A DNA stretch of 32,104 nucleotides from Chrysochromulina tobinii (GCA_001275005.1 JWZX01003307.1:1-32104); one strand, 5' to 3'; shown: positions 17,958-26,867, counted from the first letter of the stretch. Notes: generated by a model from the sequence alone, not told the origin. Numbers and translations are program-made.

Positions 17958-18170
17958 GTGTTTTTAGGTTGTACCGCTCGAGCCACCACGACAAGCAACG
18001 ACAAGCAACGAGGAGAAGAAGTAAGTTTCCATGCCCGTGTCCGGTCCCGCCGCGCGGTGCGGCAGCCCATGTGCGCGTGTGAGATGCGACGCCGTCCGCA
18101 TTTCCCCATGTCGCATGCCGCCATACTCTCACGCCGACATTCCCTTCAAATTACCCCACCGCAATTCAGG

Positions 18171-18198
18171 GGTCCTGCCAATGTGTAGGTAGCTTGGT
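18171..18198. repeat. 28-nt dispersed direct repeat, copy B
   Basis: This is an exact match to 818-845 over 28 nt, same orientation. It continues into CAGT rather than AAGT. It lies about 65 nt from the 3' end of the ICMT-like gene. Confidence 0.75.
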
Positions 18199-18261
18199 CA
18201 GTAGAGAGCCACCACAGTAAGATGCGTCGGCAGTTAAACTTCCTTTAGGATCGCTCAAGCA

Positions 18262-18942
18262 TCACACCTCCCTCTTCGCCGCGTCCTTTAGAACGCTCGC
18301 CAAGCTCTCTGCACGCGGAAAGAAGCGCGGCACCTTGGAGGCCCATTCGACGTACGCGGCGCCATGCTTGTCCTCCATGAACGCCTCCTCCCGCGCTGCT
18401 TTGCTTGATAGGAGTACGTACAGACAGCACGAGAGCAGCAAGCGCTCAGTCGAGGCAGTTAGCAGGCTCAGGCCTCCGCAGCCACAGACGAGCCCGGTAT
18501 AGATCGGATGACGACACACTGAGTAGACGCCATCTACTTGTAGGGTGTTCGCATCCGTGGGTTTAGGCCACGGGCTCAGGGAAGTGCCCAAATCTGCGGC
18601 CGCGACGACGGCGATTGCAAGTCCGCCGAGCAATACCGCAAGACCAATAACGCGTGACAGAACAGACAGGCCAGGCAGATCCGGAGCCGCGAGCACCCCA
18701 CCAAGCAGCACAGCCTGGCCGAAGACCCAAACCTCGCCGCGCGACCCAAACTCACCTTCGAACACGTTTGCAACGACCGCATTGGCCAGATCGGACGGCG
18801 TCACTTCATCCTTGGGCGCGCACATAGCGAATGAACTGGATTTTTTGGATGCTCCCTGAACCTCATCCAGATGCATTCCGATGCGGTGCGTCAGCAGTCT
18901 CTGGCTTGTGATCGATGCAGCCGACACGAGCAGCGCGAGCAT
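18262..18942 (-). CDS. Isoprenylcysteine carboxyl methyltransferase-like membrane methyltransferase
   Basis: This 226-residue protein resembles the ICMT / phospholipid methyltransferase superfamily, membrane enzymes that transfer a methyl group from S-adenosylmethionine. The diagnostic C-terminal pattern is clear: DGVYSVCRHPIYTG with His145, a membrane segment (about 150-185), then REEAFMEDKHGAAYVEWASKVPRFFP. Two further membrane segments lie at about 70-115. The first 20 residues (MLALLVSAASITS) look like a signal peptide, followed by a polar stretch, so plastid or secretory targeting is possible. Prenylcysteine methylation is only one of the substrates known in this superfamily, and the real substrate cannot be told. 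The promoter side carries TCAAG pentamer repeats. Confidence 0.78.
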   Translation of the reverse strand: MLALLVSAASITSQRLLTHRIGMHLDEVQGASKKSSSFAMCAPKDEVTPSDLANAVVANVFEGEFGSRGEVWVFGQAVLLGGVLAAPDLPGLSVLSRVIGLAVLLGGLAIAVVAAADLGTSLSPWPKPTDANTLQVDGVYSVCRHPIYTGLVCGCGGLSLLTASTERLLLSCCLYVLLSSKAAREEAFMEDKHGAAYVEWASKVPRFFPRAESLASVLKDAAKREV

Positions 18943-18984
18943 TTCGGGGGCCTTGGAAGGTCCTCTTCATTATGAATACAATTC

Positions 18985-19016
18985 TGGTCAAGTCAAGTCA
19001 CGTCAAGTCAAGCCCC
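18985..19016. repeat. TCAAG pentanucleotide repeat upstream of ICMT-like gene
   Basis: Four GTCAAGTCA-type units, one interrupted by ACG, lie 43-74 nt upstream of the minus-strand start codon at 18942. Read on the coding strand they are CTTGA repeats. A similar array lies upstream of the small membrane protein gene (29108). Confidence 0.75.
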
Positions 19017-19469
19017 GGCCGTGCCCGCAAAATTTGGGCTGGCTCATCAGTTCGCGATTCATGCTCGTACTTCATTCGATACCGGGTAGGCTTCCGTATG
19101 GTTGTCTGTTGTTTCTGTATAGACTGACTTGTCTTGAATACAATACACGAAATTGTATGGGAAACCCCCCCTGACCCTACAATACACACATCAACACGTA
19201 AACGGTACCACCGTGAAAGCAATACAGGACTATCGAGATGAGACGAGACTTGAGACACATGCACAGGCGGAGAGCTGAGAAACAGCCAAAAAAGAGAAAG
19301 TCCGGCGAGACCCATGCATGAAGCTATGAACTACCTCTTCATTACCTCTTCACACCGGGGTCACACCGTCATGAATCACGATGGGGACGTGGGTACCCGT
19401 GTGTCAGAGAAGTCTTCAAGCCAAGGCCTCCCTCTACCCCTTCGGCGATAAGTATCACTCTGCAGCTCA

Positions 19470-19670
19470 TGTGGTGAGGATACTTAGTGTGAGAAAGAAT
19501 ACCTCCCTCTAATACCCTCCTCCTCGGACCCCTTAAAAGGCCCTCTGTCTACACTGATTTCAAAATCAGGTGGTGGGGATAGTGTGTGAATCCAGAAAGA
19601 ATATACCTCCGGTCTACAGGCCTCTGCGGGCCTCTGGTGTCTGGACCGCGATGCCCGGCCCTCTATGTAC
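19470..19670. repeat. Diverged tandem duplication
   Basis: Two units share an ordered set of blocks: GTGGTG(A/G)GGATA, then AGAAAGAATA(TA)CCTCC, then GGCCCTCT followed by GTACAC or CTACAC. The first unit begins near 19471, the second near 19570. CTGATTT (19554-19560) and AAATCAG (19563-19569) form a hairpin at the junction. It is non-coding. Confidence 0.6.
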
Positions 19671-19842
19671 ACCCCTCGTTGGCCGTCCGAACTCGAGGAA
19701 GTTGAACTACCCCTAGCTTACCCTTCGCGCTTCGGCCTCCGGTTCGTCGGTAAAATGCTGCGGAGCCCCCCCTCGCTGGTCATAAATTCTATGTACAAAC
19801 CCCAACGCCCGACCCGTGTGTACCGAACTGTAATAAATGTAG

Positions 19843-20619
19843 CTAACGATGCCAACGTTGGTGAGCCGCAATGTCATCCTTGAAGTACTCAAAAATCAAG
19901 CCAAGCCAAGCCCTGGTTGTAAGAACCTCATTTAGGTTGTAAGTCGACTGTAATGGAAGCAGCCCTGGGTCACGATCACGAAGACGGCAAACGAATCTCC
20001 ACGCGAAGTCCTGGCAATTGTGCGTGGACAGTTTGTACGTCTTGTCCGTCATCGTTGCGGCAATCTTGCCACCAGGGTGGTACTCATGAGTCATGAGGTC
20101 GATTAGGATGTCACGTACTTCGTTGGGTAATTTCTTCGTCCTGCCAAGATATTCCTTGTGGTACGCGGCTTTCCCACCGCCGAACCAGCTTCTAGCCTGG
20201 TGAGGTTTACAGGTCGATGATTGCACGCCCTTAAATGAGTGCTTATGTGGCCAGATCTGCTCCAGTAAGGGGTTCTGGTAGCCATCAAACGACCACTCAA
20301 GCCCATAGACGGAGACACCAACGTGCCAGGCAACCCTAAATCCTCCGGAGATATCGTAGGCGTGGGCCCAGACATGCGAGTCGTCAAGGAGCCCCGGCTG
20401 CGAGATGGCAATCTCGGCAAAGCGTCGGCGGCATCTCTGAATCGGCGTCGAGATGCTCAACTCTGAGCACTCACCGAAGTGAACGTACCGCTCACCAGCT
20501 CCTTTGGCTGGTACTGCTGCCGTACTGTCAGGCTCTTGGTCATTTCTCAGCACACTCTCCTTGTCGTCTGCCAGCTCGGCCACAGAGAGCCCCTCATCCG
20601 CATCCTCGGCCATCAACAT
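19843..20619 (-). CDS. PPPDE/DeSI-type cysteine isopeptidase
   Basis: PPPDE proteins are thiol peptidases, several of which remove SUMO or ubiquitin. This one is 258 residues from ATG 20619 (a second ATG at 20613 is equally usable). The catalytic pair is visible: His99 in AWHVGVSVYGLEW and Cys202 in THNCQDFAWRF. Between them lies the family-like segment YLGRTKKLPNEVRDILIDLM. The first 75 residues are acidic and unstructured. The stretch from the His block to the Cys block is somewhat longer than in short DeSI proteins, with a KHSFKGVQSSTCKPHQ insertion. Family membership is well supported; the modifier it cuts is unknown. It diverges from the bL9-like gene with 237 bp between start codons. 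Confidence 0.82.
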   Translation of the reverse strand: MLMAEDADEGLSVAELADDKESVLRNDQEPDSTAAVPAKGAGERYVHFGECSELSISTPIQRCRRRFAEIAISQPGLLDDSHVWAHAYDISGGFRVAWHVGVSVYGLEWSFDGYQNPLLEQIWPHKHSFKGVQSSTCKPHQARSWFGGGKAAYHKEYLGRTKKLPNEVRDILIDLMTHEYHPGGKIAATMTDKTYKLSTHNCQDFAWRFVCRLRDRDPGLLPLQSTYNLNEVLTTRAWLGLIFEYFKDDIAAHQRWHR

Positions 20620-20856
20620 CACATGGACAGGGAGTCTTCAAAACTTGCTCTAAATGGAAAAATACTCAAAGTGCCACGTGACACCCCCACATAAAGTCAC
20701 CTAGAGGGAGCCGGGTCACCGGTATATTGAAACCTCGTGATGTAACCAAAAATTGACCGAGATCGCGCCTCTCATCACGAAGGCTCCAACGAGCGTCGGT
20801 CGGAACACGCCGCAGACAGGAGGCAGGTACGAAAGAGAGTGAGACTCCGTGCAACG

Positions 20857-21492
20857 ATGATCCGTGCTATCATCCTCGTCCACTGCTGGGCGCTCGGAAG
20901 CGCTCTTCGTCGTGTGCCAGCGGCCACGTTCCTCATGGAACGACGCTTACCGTTAGTTGCACGGGCAGAGGTCTTTGTGCGACAGAACACTGACGCACGG
21001 CGCAAGTCGAAAGCGAGCGCACTGAAGAGACACAATGGGCGCAAAGCTGCCACAAAGGTCAACGAGCTGGGATATCGACTGGAACCACAGCCGAACAAGG
21101 CGCAGAAGCGGCGAATTGACGTTGTGCTGCTCGAGGCGGTGGATGGCCTTGGAGAGGCCGGCGAAGTCGTGAGCGTGTCACCGACCATGTTTGAGCACGC
21201 ACTGCTCAAAACTGGCAAGGCGCGACTGCAAACTAAAAAGGAGCTTCTTGGACTGGCGAAGCCTGCCGACGATGATGGCTTTGTCGTCTCACCGCAGCAC
21301 GAGACGCCGCCTGCCACCGCGCCGCCGCCTCCGGAAGCGAGTGCGACGCTGACAGTTGTTGACGAGGATGATTTTGAAGACGAATCGACTCAAGGCAAGC
21401 AAGATGTCATTGGAAGTGATTCCGACGGCGGTCCAGGGCCCATCCTCGCCTCGCCGCCGGCTTGGGCCAGCCCGTTGGACAAGTTAATCTGA
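20857..21492 (+). CDS. Plastid bL9-like ribosomal protein
   Basis: This is 211 residues from ATG 20857 (the in-frame GTG 18 nt upstream is rejected). Residues about 86-135 match the N-terminal domain of ribosomal protein bL9: RRIDVVLLEAVDGLGEAGEVVSVSPTMFEHALLKTGKARLQTKKEL, cited here only in part. The key pattern is VxLLExVxxLGxxGxVVxV, followed by the GKA segment. The N-terminus (MIRAIILVHCWALGSA, then Arg-rich) is a bipartite plastid leader; mitochondrial targeting is also possible. The C-terminal lobe of bacterial bL9 seems absent and is replaced by a Pro/Asp/Glu-rich disordered tail. It is either a shortened organellar bL9 or an L9-fold relative. Confidence 0.72.
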   Translation: MIRAIILVHCWALGSALRRVPAATFLMERRLPLVARAEVFVRQNTDARRKSKASALKRHNGRKAATKVNELGYRLEPQPNKAQKRRIDVVLLEAVDGLGEAGEVVSVSPTMFEHALLKTGKARLQTKKELLGLAKPADDDGFVVSPQHETPPATAPPPPEASATLTVVDEDDFEDESTQGKQDVIGSDSDGGPGPILASPPAWASPLDKLI

Positions 21493-21739
21493 ACGTGACA
21501 AGGCAGACGTAGGACAGTTGTGTGTGTGCACTGCCACTGGAGCGCGCGTGTGATAAGTCATATGAGCGAAAACTGTAAACTCCAGGCCCCCTGACTCGCT
21601 CGGCCACACCAATTTGGCAACACACTCCGCCGGCATAAAAATCAACTTGAATCTCAACCATTATTTTCGTGGGAGGTTTCGGTGTCTGCGCCCTCCACGT
21701 TGTGTTTCCACGGGACCTGTGGTCGTGCGTCATTCCGGG

Positions 21740-22840
21740 ATGGCAATTTCATTTACGTGTGAACGTGAACTTGTGAGTTTCGCAGGAATCCGCTGCATGC
21801 AGAGTGCATCACGGAAAGGAGTCACCACCGTCGTGAACTCGATGGTTTGGCTGCTCTTTGTCGCTCTTCAAGTCCTTTGGGCCCTCGTCCAGGTCCTTTA
21901 CTTCTCCATCCTTCGCGCAATCGAGCGCAACCTTACGCTCAAGGTGGTCCCTCCTGCCGAGCTCGACCTGCCGCTGCTTTCCGCGCGGCTCGCCGACCTG
22001 CCGTACCAGGTGGACAACGCGGAGGAGATAGCGCGCGCAGTCGGCACGCTGCTTCAAGAGTCGCGGCTGCTCCACTTTGAGGAGCAGGCGCTCATGGAGA
22101 CCAACGCGGTCTGGTTCCTGTGTGAAGGCCGGCGGTCCGCCAGTGCGGCCAAGGCCTTGTTCCTCGTGTTCCGCGGCACCATGTCGCCCACTGACGCGAT
22201 CGCCGACGTCATGTTCCGGCCCGAGGCCGGGCCCAATGGCGTGCGCTGCCACGGCGGCTTCCTGCGCACCGTGCGCGAGGATGCGACATTGCACGCGAAG
22301 CTGAAGATGCACCTTCCGGGCTGTGACGAGTTGTACATCTTCGGGCACTCGCTTGGCGGCGCGCTTTCCCAGGTCGTGGCCGGCGCGGGCTTCCTGCCCA
22401 AGGGCTTTGGTGGCCGGCTCACGATCGTCAACCTCGGAGGGCCTGTGGTCTTCTTCGGCACGCCCGACGCGGCCGCCTTTGACGAACCCACGGCTGGTGC
22501 GCGCGTCATGAGCGTGGTGAATGCCAACGACATCGTGCCCCGGCTGCTCGGTTGCCCGCTCTCGTTTTCGCGCAAGCTGCTCTCTCTCTTCGCGGCGAGC
22601 AACAGCCACAAGAAGCAGCGCGAGCAGGAGGCGATTCTCGACACGCTCGAGCAGTACCAAGGTTTCCCGGGATTCGAGCTCCTCTTCATGCACGGAGGCA
22701 AAGCGTATGAGGTGCCACCCAAGCATCGGCACCTCGTACTCCACCTCGCCGAGGCGCTGCACCCGCGCTGCATCGCCGATCACCTGACCTACGTCGCAGC
22801 CGCCGAGGCTGCTGCAGGTGCGGAACACTGGGCGCCATAA
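21740..22840 (+). CDS. Class-3 lipase with an N-terminal membrane anchor
   Basis: This is a lipase/esterase of the Lipase_3 family (alpha/beta hydrolase). With ATG 21740 it has 366 residues; later ATGs at 21797 and 21842 are possible. A hydrophobic segment WLLFVALQVLWALVQVLYF (about 35-53) should anchor or target it to membrane. The oxyanion region FRGT is present. The catalytic triad is Ser204 in GHSLGG, Asp264 in NANDIVP and His348 in ADHLTYV. Related plant and algal enzymes cut plastid or storage acylglycerols; the exact substrate here is not visible. It follows the bL9-like gene on the same strand. Confidence 0.88.
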   Translation: MAISFTCERELVSFAGIRCMQSASRKGVTTVVNSMVWLLFVALQVLWALVQVLYFSILRAIERNLTLKVVPPAELDLPLLSARLADLPYQVDNAEEIARAVGTLLQESRLLHFEEQALMETNAVWFLCEGRRSASAAKALFLVFRGTMSPTDAIADVMFRPEAGPNGVRCHGGFLRTVREDATLHAKLKMHLPGCDELYIFGHSLGGALSQVVAGAGFLPKGFGGRLTIVNLGGPVVFFGTPDAAAFDEPTAGARVMSVVNANDIVPRLLGCPLSFSRKLLSLFAASNSHKKQREQEAILDTLEQYQGFPGFELLFMHGGKAYEVPPKHRHLVLHLAEALHPRCIADHLTYVAAAEAAAGAEHWAP

Positions 22841-23176
22841 GGAGCGGAGCACTGCCACTGGGCGCCATCGCGGGGCTCTTAGGAGCCATCTTAGAGTATC
22901 CACATTGCACGTGATAAGTCACCGCGCCCATGGACCATCGCATGCTCGCGCCAGATGTCGTGATGTCGGTGCACAATGAGTCTGCAGTCTCTCACAGAGA
23001 GAGCGCGAGCTTATGCCTTATGATCATGTGGCCTACTGCTACTCAAGTAGTCACTACTTCCCATAGAGTCGAGGAGATCCGCTACATGTAGAGAGCTGGG
23101 GTTGAAGAATAGAGAAAAGCCGAACTCTTCTTTTTCGCAAGGTCGCGATCTCCGAAGACGAGACGCGCATTCCGCA
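22841..23176. other. Intergenic region between lipase and TPR-methyltransferase
   Basis: This is a 336-bp gap between same-strand genes. A degenerate duplication of ACTGGGCGCCAT spans the lipase stop codon (near 22827 and 22857). A TACATGTA copy lies at 23083-23090. It should hold the lipase 3' UTR and the next promoter. Confidence 0.5.
23083..23090. promoter_or_regulatory. TACATGTA palindrome upstream of TPR-methyltransferase
   Basis: A TACATGTA copy lies 94 nt before the start codon at 23177, similar to its position before the GAF-MsrB and GH76 genes. Confidence 0.45.
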
Positions 23177-24934
23177 ATGCGACGCATGCGACGCATGCGA
23201 CATCGCTGCGTCGCTGTCGCCTTTCTCGCCAGCCTCGCTGCCGCCCAGCCCACGCTCGAGGAGATGCGCGAGTACGCGGAGGCAAATCCGCATGAAGCAG
23301 GCGCTCGATCCAACTATGGCGCCGCACTCAAGGCCTCGGGTGATCTACCTGCGGCGATCGCCGAGTTTGAAGCAGCAATCAGCCTCGATCCAACGTACGC
23401 GCGCGCATACAACAACTACGGCAACGCCAAGCAGGCGCTCGGCGAGTATCACGACGCGATTCGATTGCATACTACCGCCATCGAATTGATGCCTACCCTC
23501 GTCACTGCGTACAACAACCTGGGCAACGCACTCCGCGAGGTGGGACAGCCGGTGCAGGCAGTCGCCGTGCTGGAGAAGGCGGTGGTCCTGAGCCCGACGT
23601 ACACGGCTGCGTACACCAACCTTGGTGCTGCGGCGCAGGCGAGTGGCGCGCCCGATCACGCGGTCATCTGGCACTCGTTTGCCCAGAGGCTTGCGCCCGG
23701 CGATCCGACGATCTCGAACAATCTCGGCGCGGCGCTCGAGGCGAACGGGCAGGTCGCAGAGGCGGGCGCGGCCTTCGAACGCGGTCTGGCGGTGGCGCCG
23801 ACGAGCACCACGCTGCGCATCAACCTTGGCAACACTCTGCGCAAGCGCGGTCGCCTCGAAGAGGCCATCCAAAGTTACACTGCCGCGCTCGAGGCAGACC
23901 CCGAGGGCGTCGATGCGCCACTCGCCTACAACAACCTAGCCGCTGCCTTCCAGGCTGCCGGTGAGTCCCAGCGCGCGCTCCAGGCATACGAGGCCGCGAT
24001 CGCGCTCCGGCCAGCCGACGCCTCGCTCGCGCAGACCAACCTCGACAAGCTGCCCATCTCGCGCGCGTACCTCTCGGCAGCAGCCTATGAGAGTCGAGTC
24101 CTTGCCTCTCGAGCGGCGCGCGCGGCGCTTGCGCTCGGCGCGGCGCGGCGCGCCAAGAAGGACTGGCTGGGCCGCTCTGCAGGGAAGGGTGCACGCGCAG
24201 GTGGCGTGGGCGCACCTGATGCAGTGCTCCTTCATCGTGCGATGCGCTACTTAAGACAGATCGAGACGGAGCAAGTAGAAGAGAGCACGAGGCTTTGGAG
24301 TGTGCGCGCCTCGGAGATGAGCCACACGCTCATGGACGGGACGGTCGCCGAGGAGACCACGCTCGGCGCGTTCGCGTGGGGCGGCGTGTGGGGTCATACG
24401 CTCGCCGCCGTCTTTACAAACGCAGAGAGCCGCACCGCACTGTATGCGGCCGCCGCGCGCCACGCCAAGCGCAGCATTGGGCGCGCTCCGGACGGCGCGA
24501 AAGTGCCGGATGCGGAGCGCGCTGTCGTAGTACTCGGCTCGTCGATTGGATTTGAGGCGTACCTGGCCGCCCTGACCTTCGGAGTTCCGACGGTGGGAGT
24601 CGAGTTACTGCCAGGTCTCGTTGAGTTGTCCGAGGACGTGCGCAGCAGTCTCCAGGTGCCCGAATCCATCGTGAAGTTCGAATGCGCGGACGCGCTCGCC
24701 TTCCGCCTACCGACCGCCGCCGCGCTCGTGTACGTGGATGACACCGCGTGGGACGTACCCGTGATCGAGCGGCTCGCCACGCGCCTTAAGCGCGAGCTGC
24801 GCTCAGGCGCCGTTGTGGTGCACAACACGAAGCACGGGTACGAGGTCGAGGGCGGCTTCAGGCGCGTCGCCGTGGTCGAGGTGGGCACCTCCTGGAATCC
24901 GAAGCATCTCGTCTACGTCGAGCAGGTCTTGTGA
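23177..24934 (+). CDS. Secreted or endomembrane TPR protein with a DOT1-like methyltransferase domain
   Basis: This is 585 residues from ATG 23177. A 9-bp tandem repeat encodes MRRMRRMRH, followed by a hydrophobic core ending SLAAAQ: a clear signal peptide. Residues about 25-300 are tetratricopeptide repeats (several AYNNLGNAL / AIxxxPTY pairs), a protein-interaction solenoid. Residues about 385-585 look like a class-I methyltransferase arranged as in DOT1: motif I VVVLGSSIGFEAY (Gly454, Gly458), acidic Glu476 in VGVELL, and ALVYVDDTAWD where DOT1 enzymes have an NNFAF-type motif. The signal peptide makes histone methylation unlikely; a Golgi, plastid or secreted substrate is more plausible. 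TPR call is firm; methyltransferase is probable. Confidence 0.78.
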   Translation: MRRMRRMRHRCVAVAFLASLAAAQPTLEEMREYAEANPHEAGARSNYGAALKASGDLPAAIAEFEAAISLDPTYARAYNNYGNAKQALGEYHDAIRLHTTAIELMPTLVTAYNNLGNALREVGQPVQAVAVLEKAVVLSPTYTAAYTNLGAAAQASGAPDHAVIWHSFAQRLAPGDPTISNNLGAALEANGQVAEAGAAFERGLAVAPTSTTLRINLGNTLRKRGRLEEAIQSYTAALEADPEGVDAPLAYNNLAAAFQAAGESQRALQAYEAAIALRPADASLAQTNLDKLPISRAYLSAAAYESRVLASRAARAALALGAARRAKKDWLGRSAGKGARAGGVGAPDAVLLHRAMRYLRQIETEQVEESTRLWSVRASEMSHTLMDGTVAEETTLGAFAWGGVWGHTLAAVFTNAESRTALYAAAARHAKRSIGRAPDGAKVPDAERAVVVLGSSIGFEAYLAALTFGVPTVGVELLPGLVELSEDVRSSLQVPESIVKFECADALAFRLPTAAALVYVDDTAWDVPVIERLATRLKRELRSGAVVVHNTKHGYEVEGGFRRVAVVEVGTSWNPKHLVYVEQVL

Positions 24935-24974
24935 GCTCAGCCGGCCAGCCGTACGGCCGGACCCCTGCGAGAGT

Positions 24975-25060
24975 CCCGGTCTCCTTCATCTCGCGAGATC
25001 TGTGGCGCGGGTGGCCGGCGCAGCGCCCAGAGGCGCCTCTCGCCCCGGTCTCCTTCATCT
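24975..25060. repeat. 17-nt direct repeat after TPR-methyltransferase
   Basis: CCCGGTCTCCTTCATCT occurs at 24975-24991 and again at 25044-25060. Both copies are just beyond the stop codon of the upstream gene, in its likely 3' UTR. Confidence 0.75.
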
Positions 25061-25186
25061 ACCGCCCGGCCAAATTTAGGGATTTAGGCGAACTGGATGT
25101 GTTGTCGACGAAGGCCTGTGTGACACTGTCTGTGTGTGATACAATATAAACAGATAGACCGCTCGTTCGGCGCGGTTAACCCCGGA

Positions 25187-25221
25187 CGGGACGACGAAGC
25201 AACGACCCCAACGTCGTCCCG
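25187..25221. repeat. 10-bp inverted repeat
   Basis: CGGGACGACG (25187-25196) pairs with CGTCGTCCCG (25212-25221) around a 15-nt loop. It could form a stable GC-rich hairpin, possibly an RNA 3'-end structure, but it is 250 bp from the nearest stop codon. Confidence 0.7.
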
Positions 25222-25978
25222 CACGTCACACTTTTAGCCATTACCCATTTCGCTTATCGACGGTCGCTCCGGTCGACGTCGTACGGTACGGTCAAATCAT
25301 TGCTCGGCTGTCGGCTCGACACACCGGACATCACAACATTTGTCCGGACACATGTTCCCGTCCGGTCGGGCGGGTCCCGACCTCCGGTCCCGTCCACGAA
25401 ACCTCTAACCTATGTGTCCTGTCACCCGACGCCCGGCGTAGGGTCGACGGGTAGGGTGTCGCGGAGGGTGGTGCATCCCCACCAGTGCGGTGCGCATCGG
25501 CCGGCCCCGGGTGCGGCCTGACCGTTCGGCATGACAGCACTCAGCACAGGCGCGTGGGGTGCGGCCAACATTAGGCCAACACGCAAGTCGCAACACTCAG
25601 ACTCACGCCACGCAAATGGCAAAACCGAAAACGGAGCACGTGCGCGGCGGGTGGTGTCCGCAACGCCGACCCCTGGCGGCGATGTGTGCGCCGATACCGA
25701 AAATACGACTATATCGCTTATCGTACGGAGCCTACATTCTCCTCCACTCCTCTCAGACTCGCCAAGGGTCTTCCTAACAAAGCTTGCGCTCAAGGCACGT
25801 GCCAGCGCTCAGGCTCACGCACCCGCACAGTATACCTGACAGTGTGCTGCAGCTCTAGCTCCCTAGGTGGTAGCAAGCACATGCACGCGCCGTATTGAGC
25901 TATCGGCAGCTCGCCGGCCGACCGGGAGCAGGATGAGGCGAGTGGCCGAGGCCACTTGCCAGCCACAAGTGGCGGACC

Positions 25979-26867
25979 TTAGAGGGCTTGGAGCTCGAGC
26001 TTGGTGCCGAGGCCCATATCGACGCCATCATACTTTTTGATGGCCGCCTCGGCCGCCTCCTTGGTCTCAAACTCAGCGCGCCCCGTGAGCGACATGCCGT
26101 CCTCGCTCTCCTCGCACGTAAAGTCTTTGAGCTTGCCGAAGCCCTCTAGAGTCATCTTCACGGCACCCTCGCCCATGTTGGACGGGAACCCCGAGAAGAA
26201 GAGTCGTCCGGACTTGATGACCTGCTCCACCTTGGCCTTGAGCGCCGCCTCGATCTGCGCCACGGTCTCGTCGTACTTGGCGGTGCCGCCGTACCGAACC
26301 TTGGCGTTACGCGGATTGTTCATGTACTCGATGATCAGGTTGATCTCATTCTGCAGCCGCGCAGCCTTCATCTGCTCGTAGAGCGCTTTGAAGGCTGGCT
26401 TCTCATAGAGCGCCTTCTCAAACTCGTTGCCAAACGAGGCAGGCTTCGGGGGCGGCTTCTTCTTCGTCGCGCCCTTGCCCGCCTTGATCATCCGAAATTC
26501 GACCAGCAAGCTTCGCAGCTCAAAGTCATCTGCATCGCAAGAGTAGCAGCACACGCACACGATGAGTGATAGGTGGTTGCCGGCGGCGCGCAAGGTCAGA
26601 GCCACTGTTCGGCCATCGTCCGAACGCACTCATCGTCGGAGGTGGCCTGATGCCCGACGCCTCCAGCTCGTCCACGATTTTCTCCGTGTCGAACGCCATC
26701 ACCGCGGCATACTCCTTTGCCACGTCAGGATCCTTCATATCGAGAGCTGCGCATGGCCCAATACCGACGCGTCCCTGTGCGAGCGGCTGCCTCAGCGGCA
26801 CTGCTGGCTGGTGCCATGACACGAGGAAGCTCGAGGCGCTCAGGACGAGGATCGTGACGCCGACCAT
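25979..26867 (-). CDS. RRM-like RNA-binding protein, probably plastid, two exons
   Basis: Exons 26867-26630 and 26529-25979 join in phase 1 across a 100-bp intron (donor GTGCGT, acceptor TGCAG), giving about 262 residues. Exon 1 starts MVGVTILVLSASSFLVS, a signal peptide, followed by a Pro/Arg-rich stretch typical of bipartite plastid leaders. The middle is Lys-rich, with helices (about 100-180). Residues 189-262 have an RRM-like pattern: LFFSGFP at the RNP2 position, LTGRAEFET at the RNP1 position and a KLELQAL end strand. The RNP1 aromatics that stack RNA bases are mostly missing, so RNA binding may be weak or replaced by protein binding. Without splicing neither half makes a sensible protein. 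Confidence 0.72.

Larger units (their letters stand above)
17631..18261. other. Convergent intergenic region with repeats
   Basis: No protein gene is supported between WDR3 and the ICMT-like gene. The stretch includes a TACATGTA copy (17950-17957), a tandem ACAAGCAACG pair near 17990, and copy B of the 28-nt dispersed repeat (18171-18198). A splice-donor-like AAGTAAGT is present near 18020. TACATGTA together with a donor-like site could mean a small non-coding transcript, but no exon-intron structure can be drawn. Confidence 0.4.
18943..19842. other. Intergenic region with repeats, no gene
   Basis: This 900-bp gap separates the start of the ICMT-like gene from the end of the PPPDE gene. Features seen: TCAAG repeats (18985-19016), a small hairpin ATACAAT/ATTGTAT (19138-19158), and a diverged tandem duplication of about 100 bp (19470-19670) with an internal CTGATTT/AAATCAG hairpin. 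Open frames are short and not convincing. Confidence 0.5.
24935..25978. other. Long convergent intergenic region, no gene
   Basis: This 1-kb gap is between two convergent genes. It contains a 17-nt direct repeat (24975-24991 and 25044-25060), an inverted repeat CGGGACGACG/CGTCGTCCCG (25187-25221), and a low-complexity stretch of GTCCGG/CCGGTC words (about 25255-25400). The short open frames lack coding character. I see no RNA gene. Confidence 0.5.
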
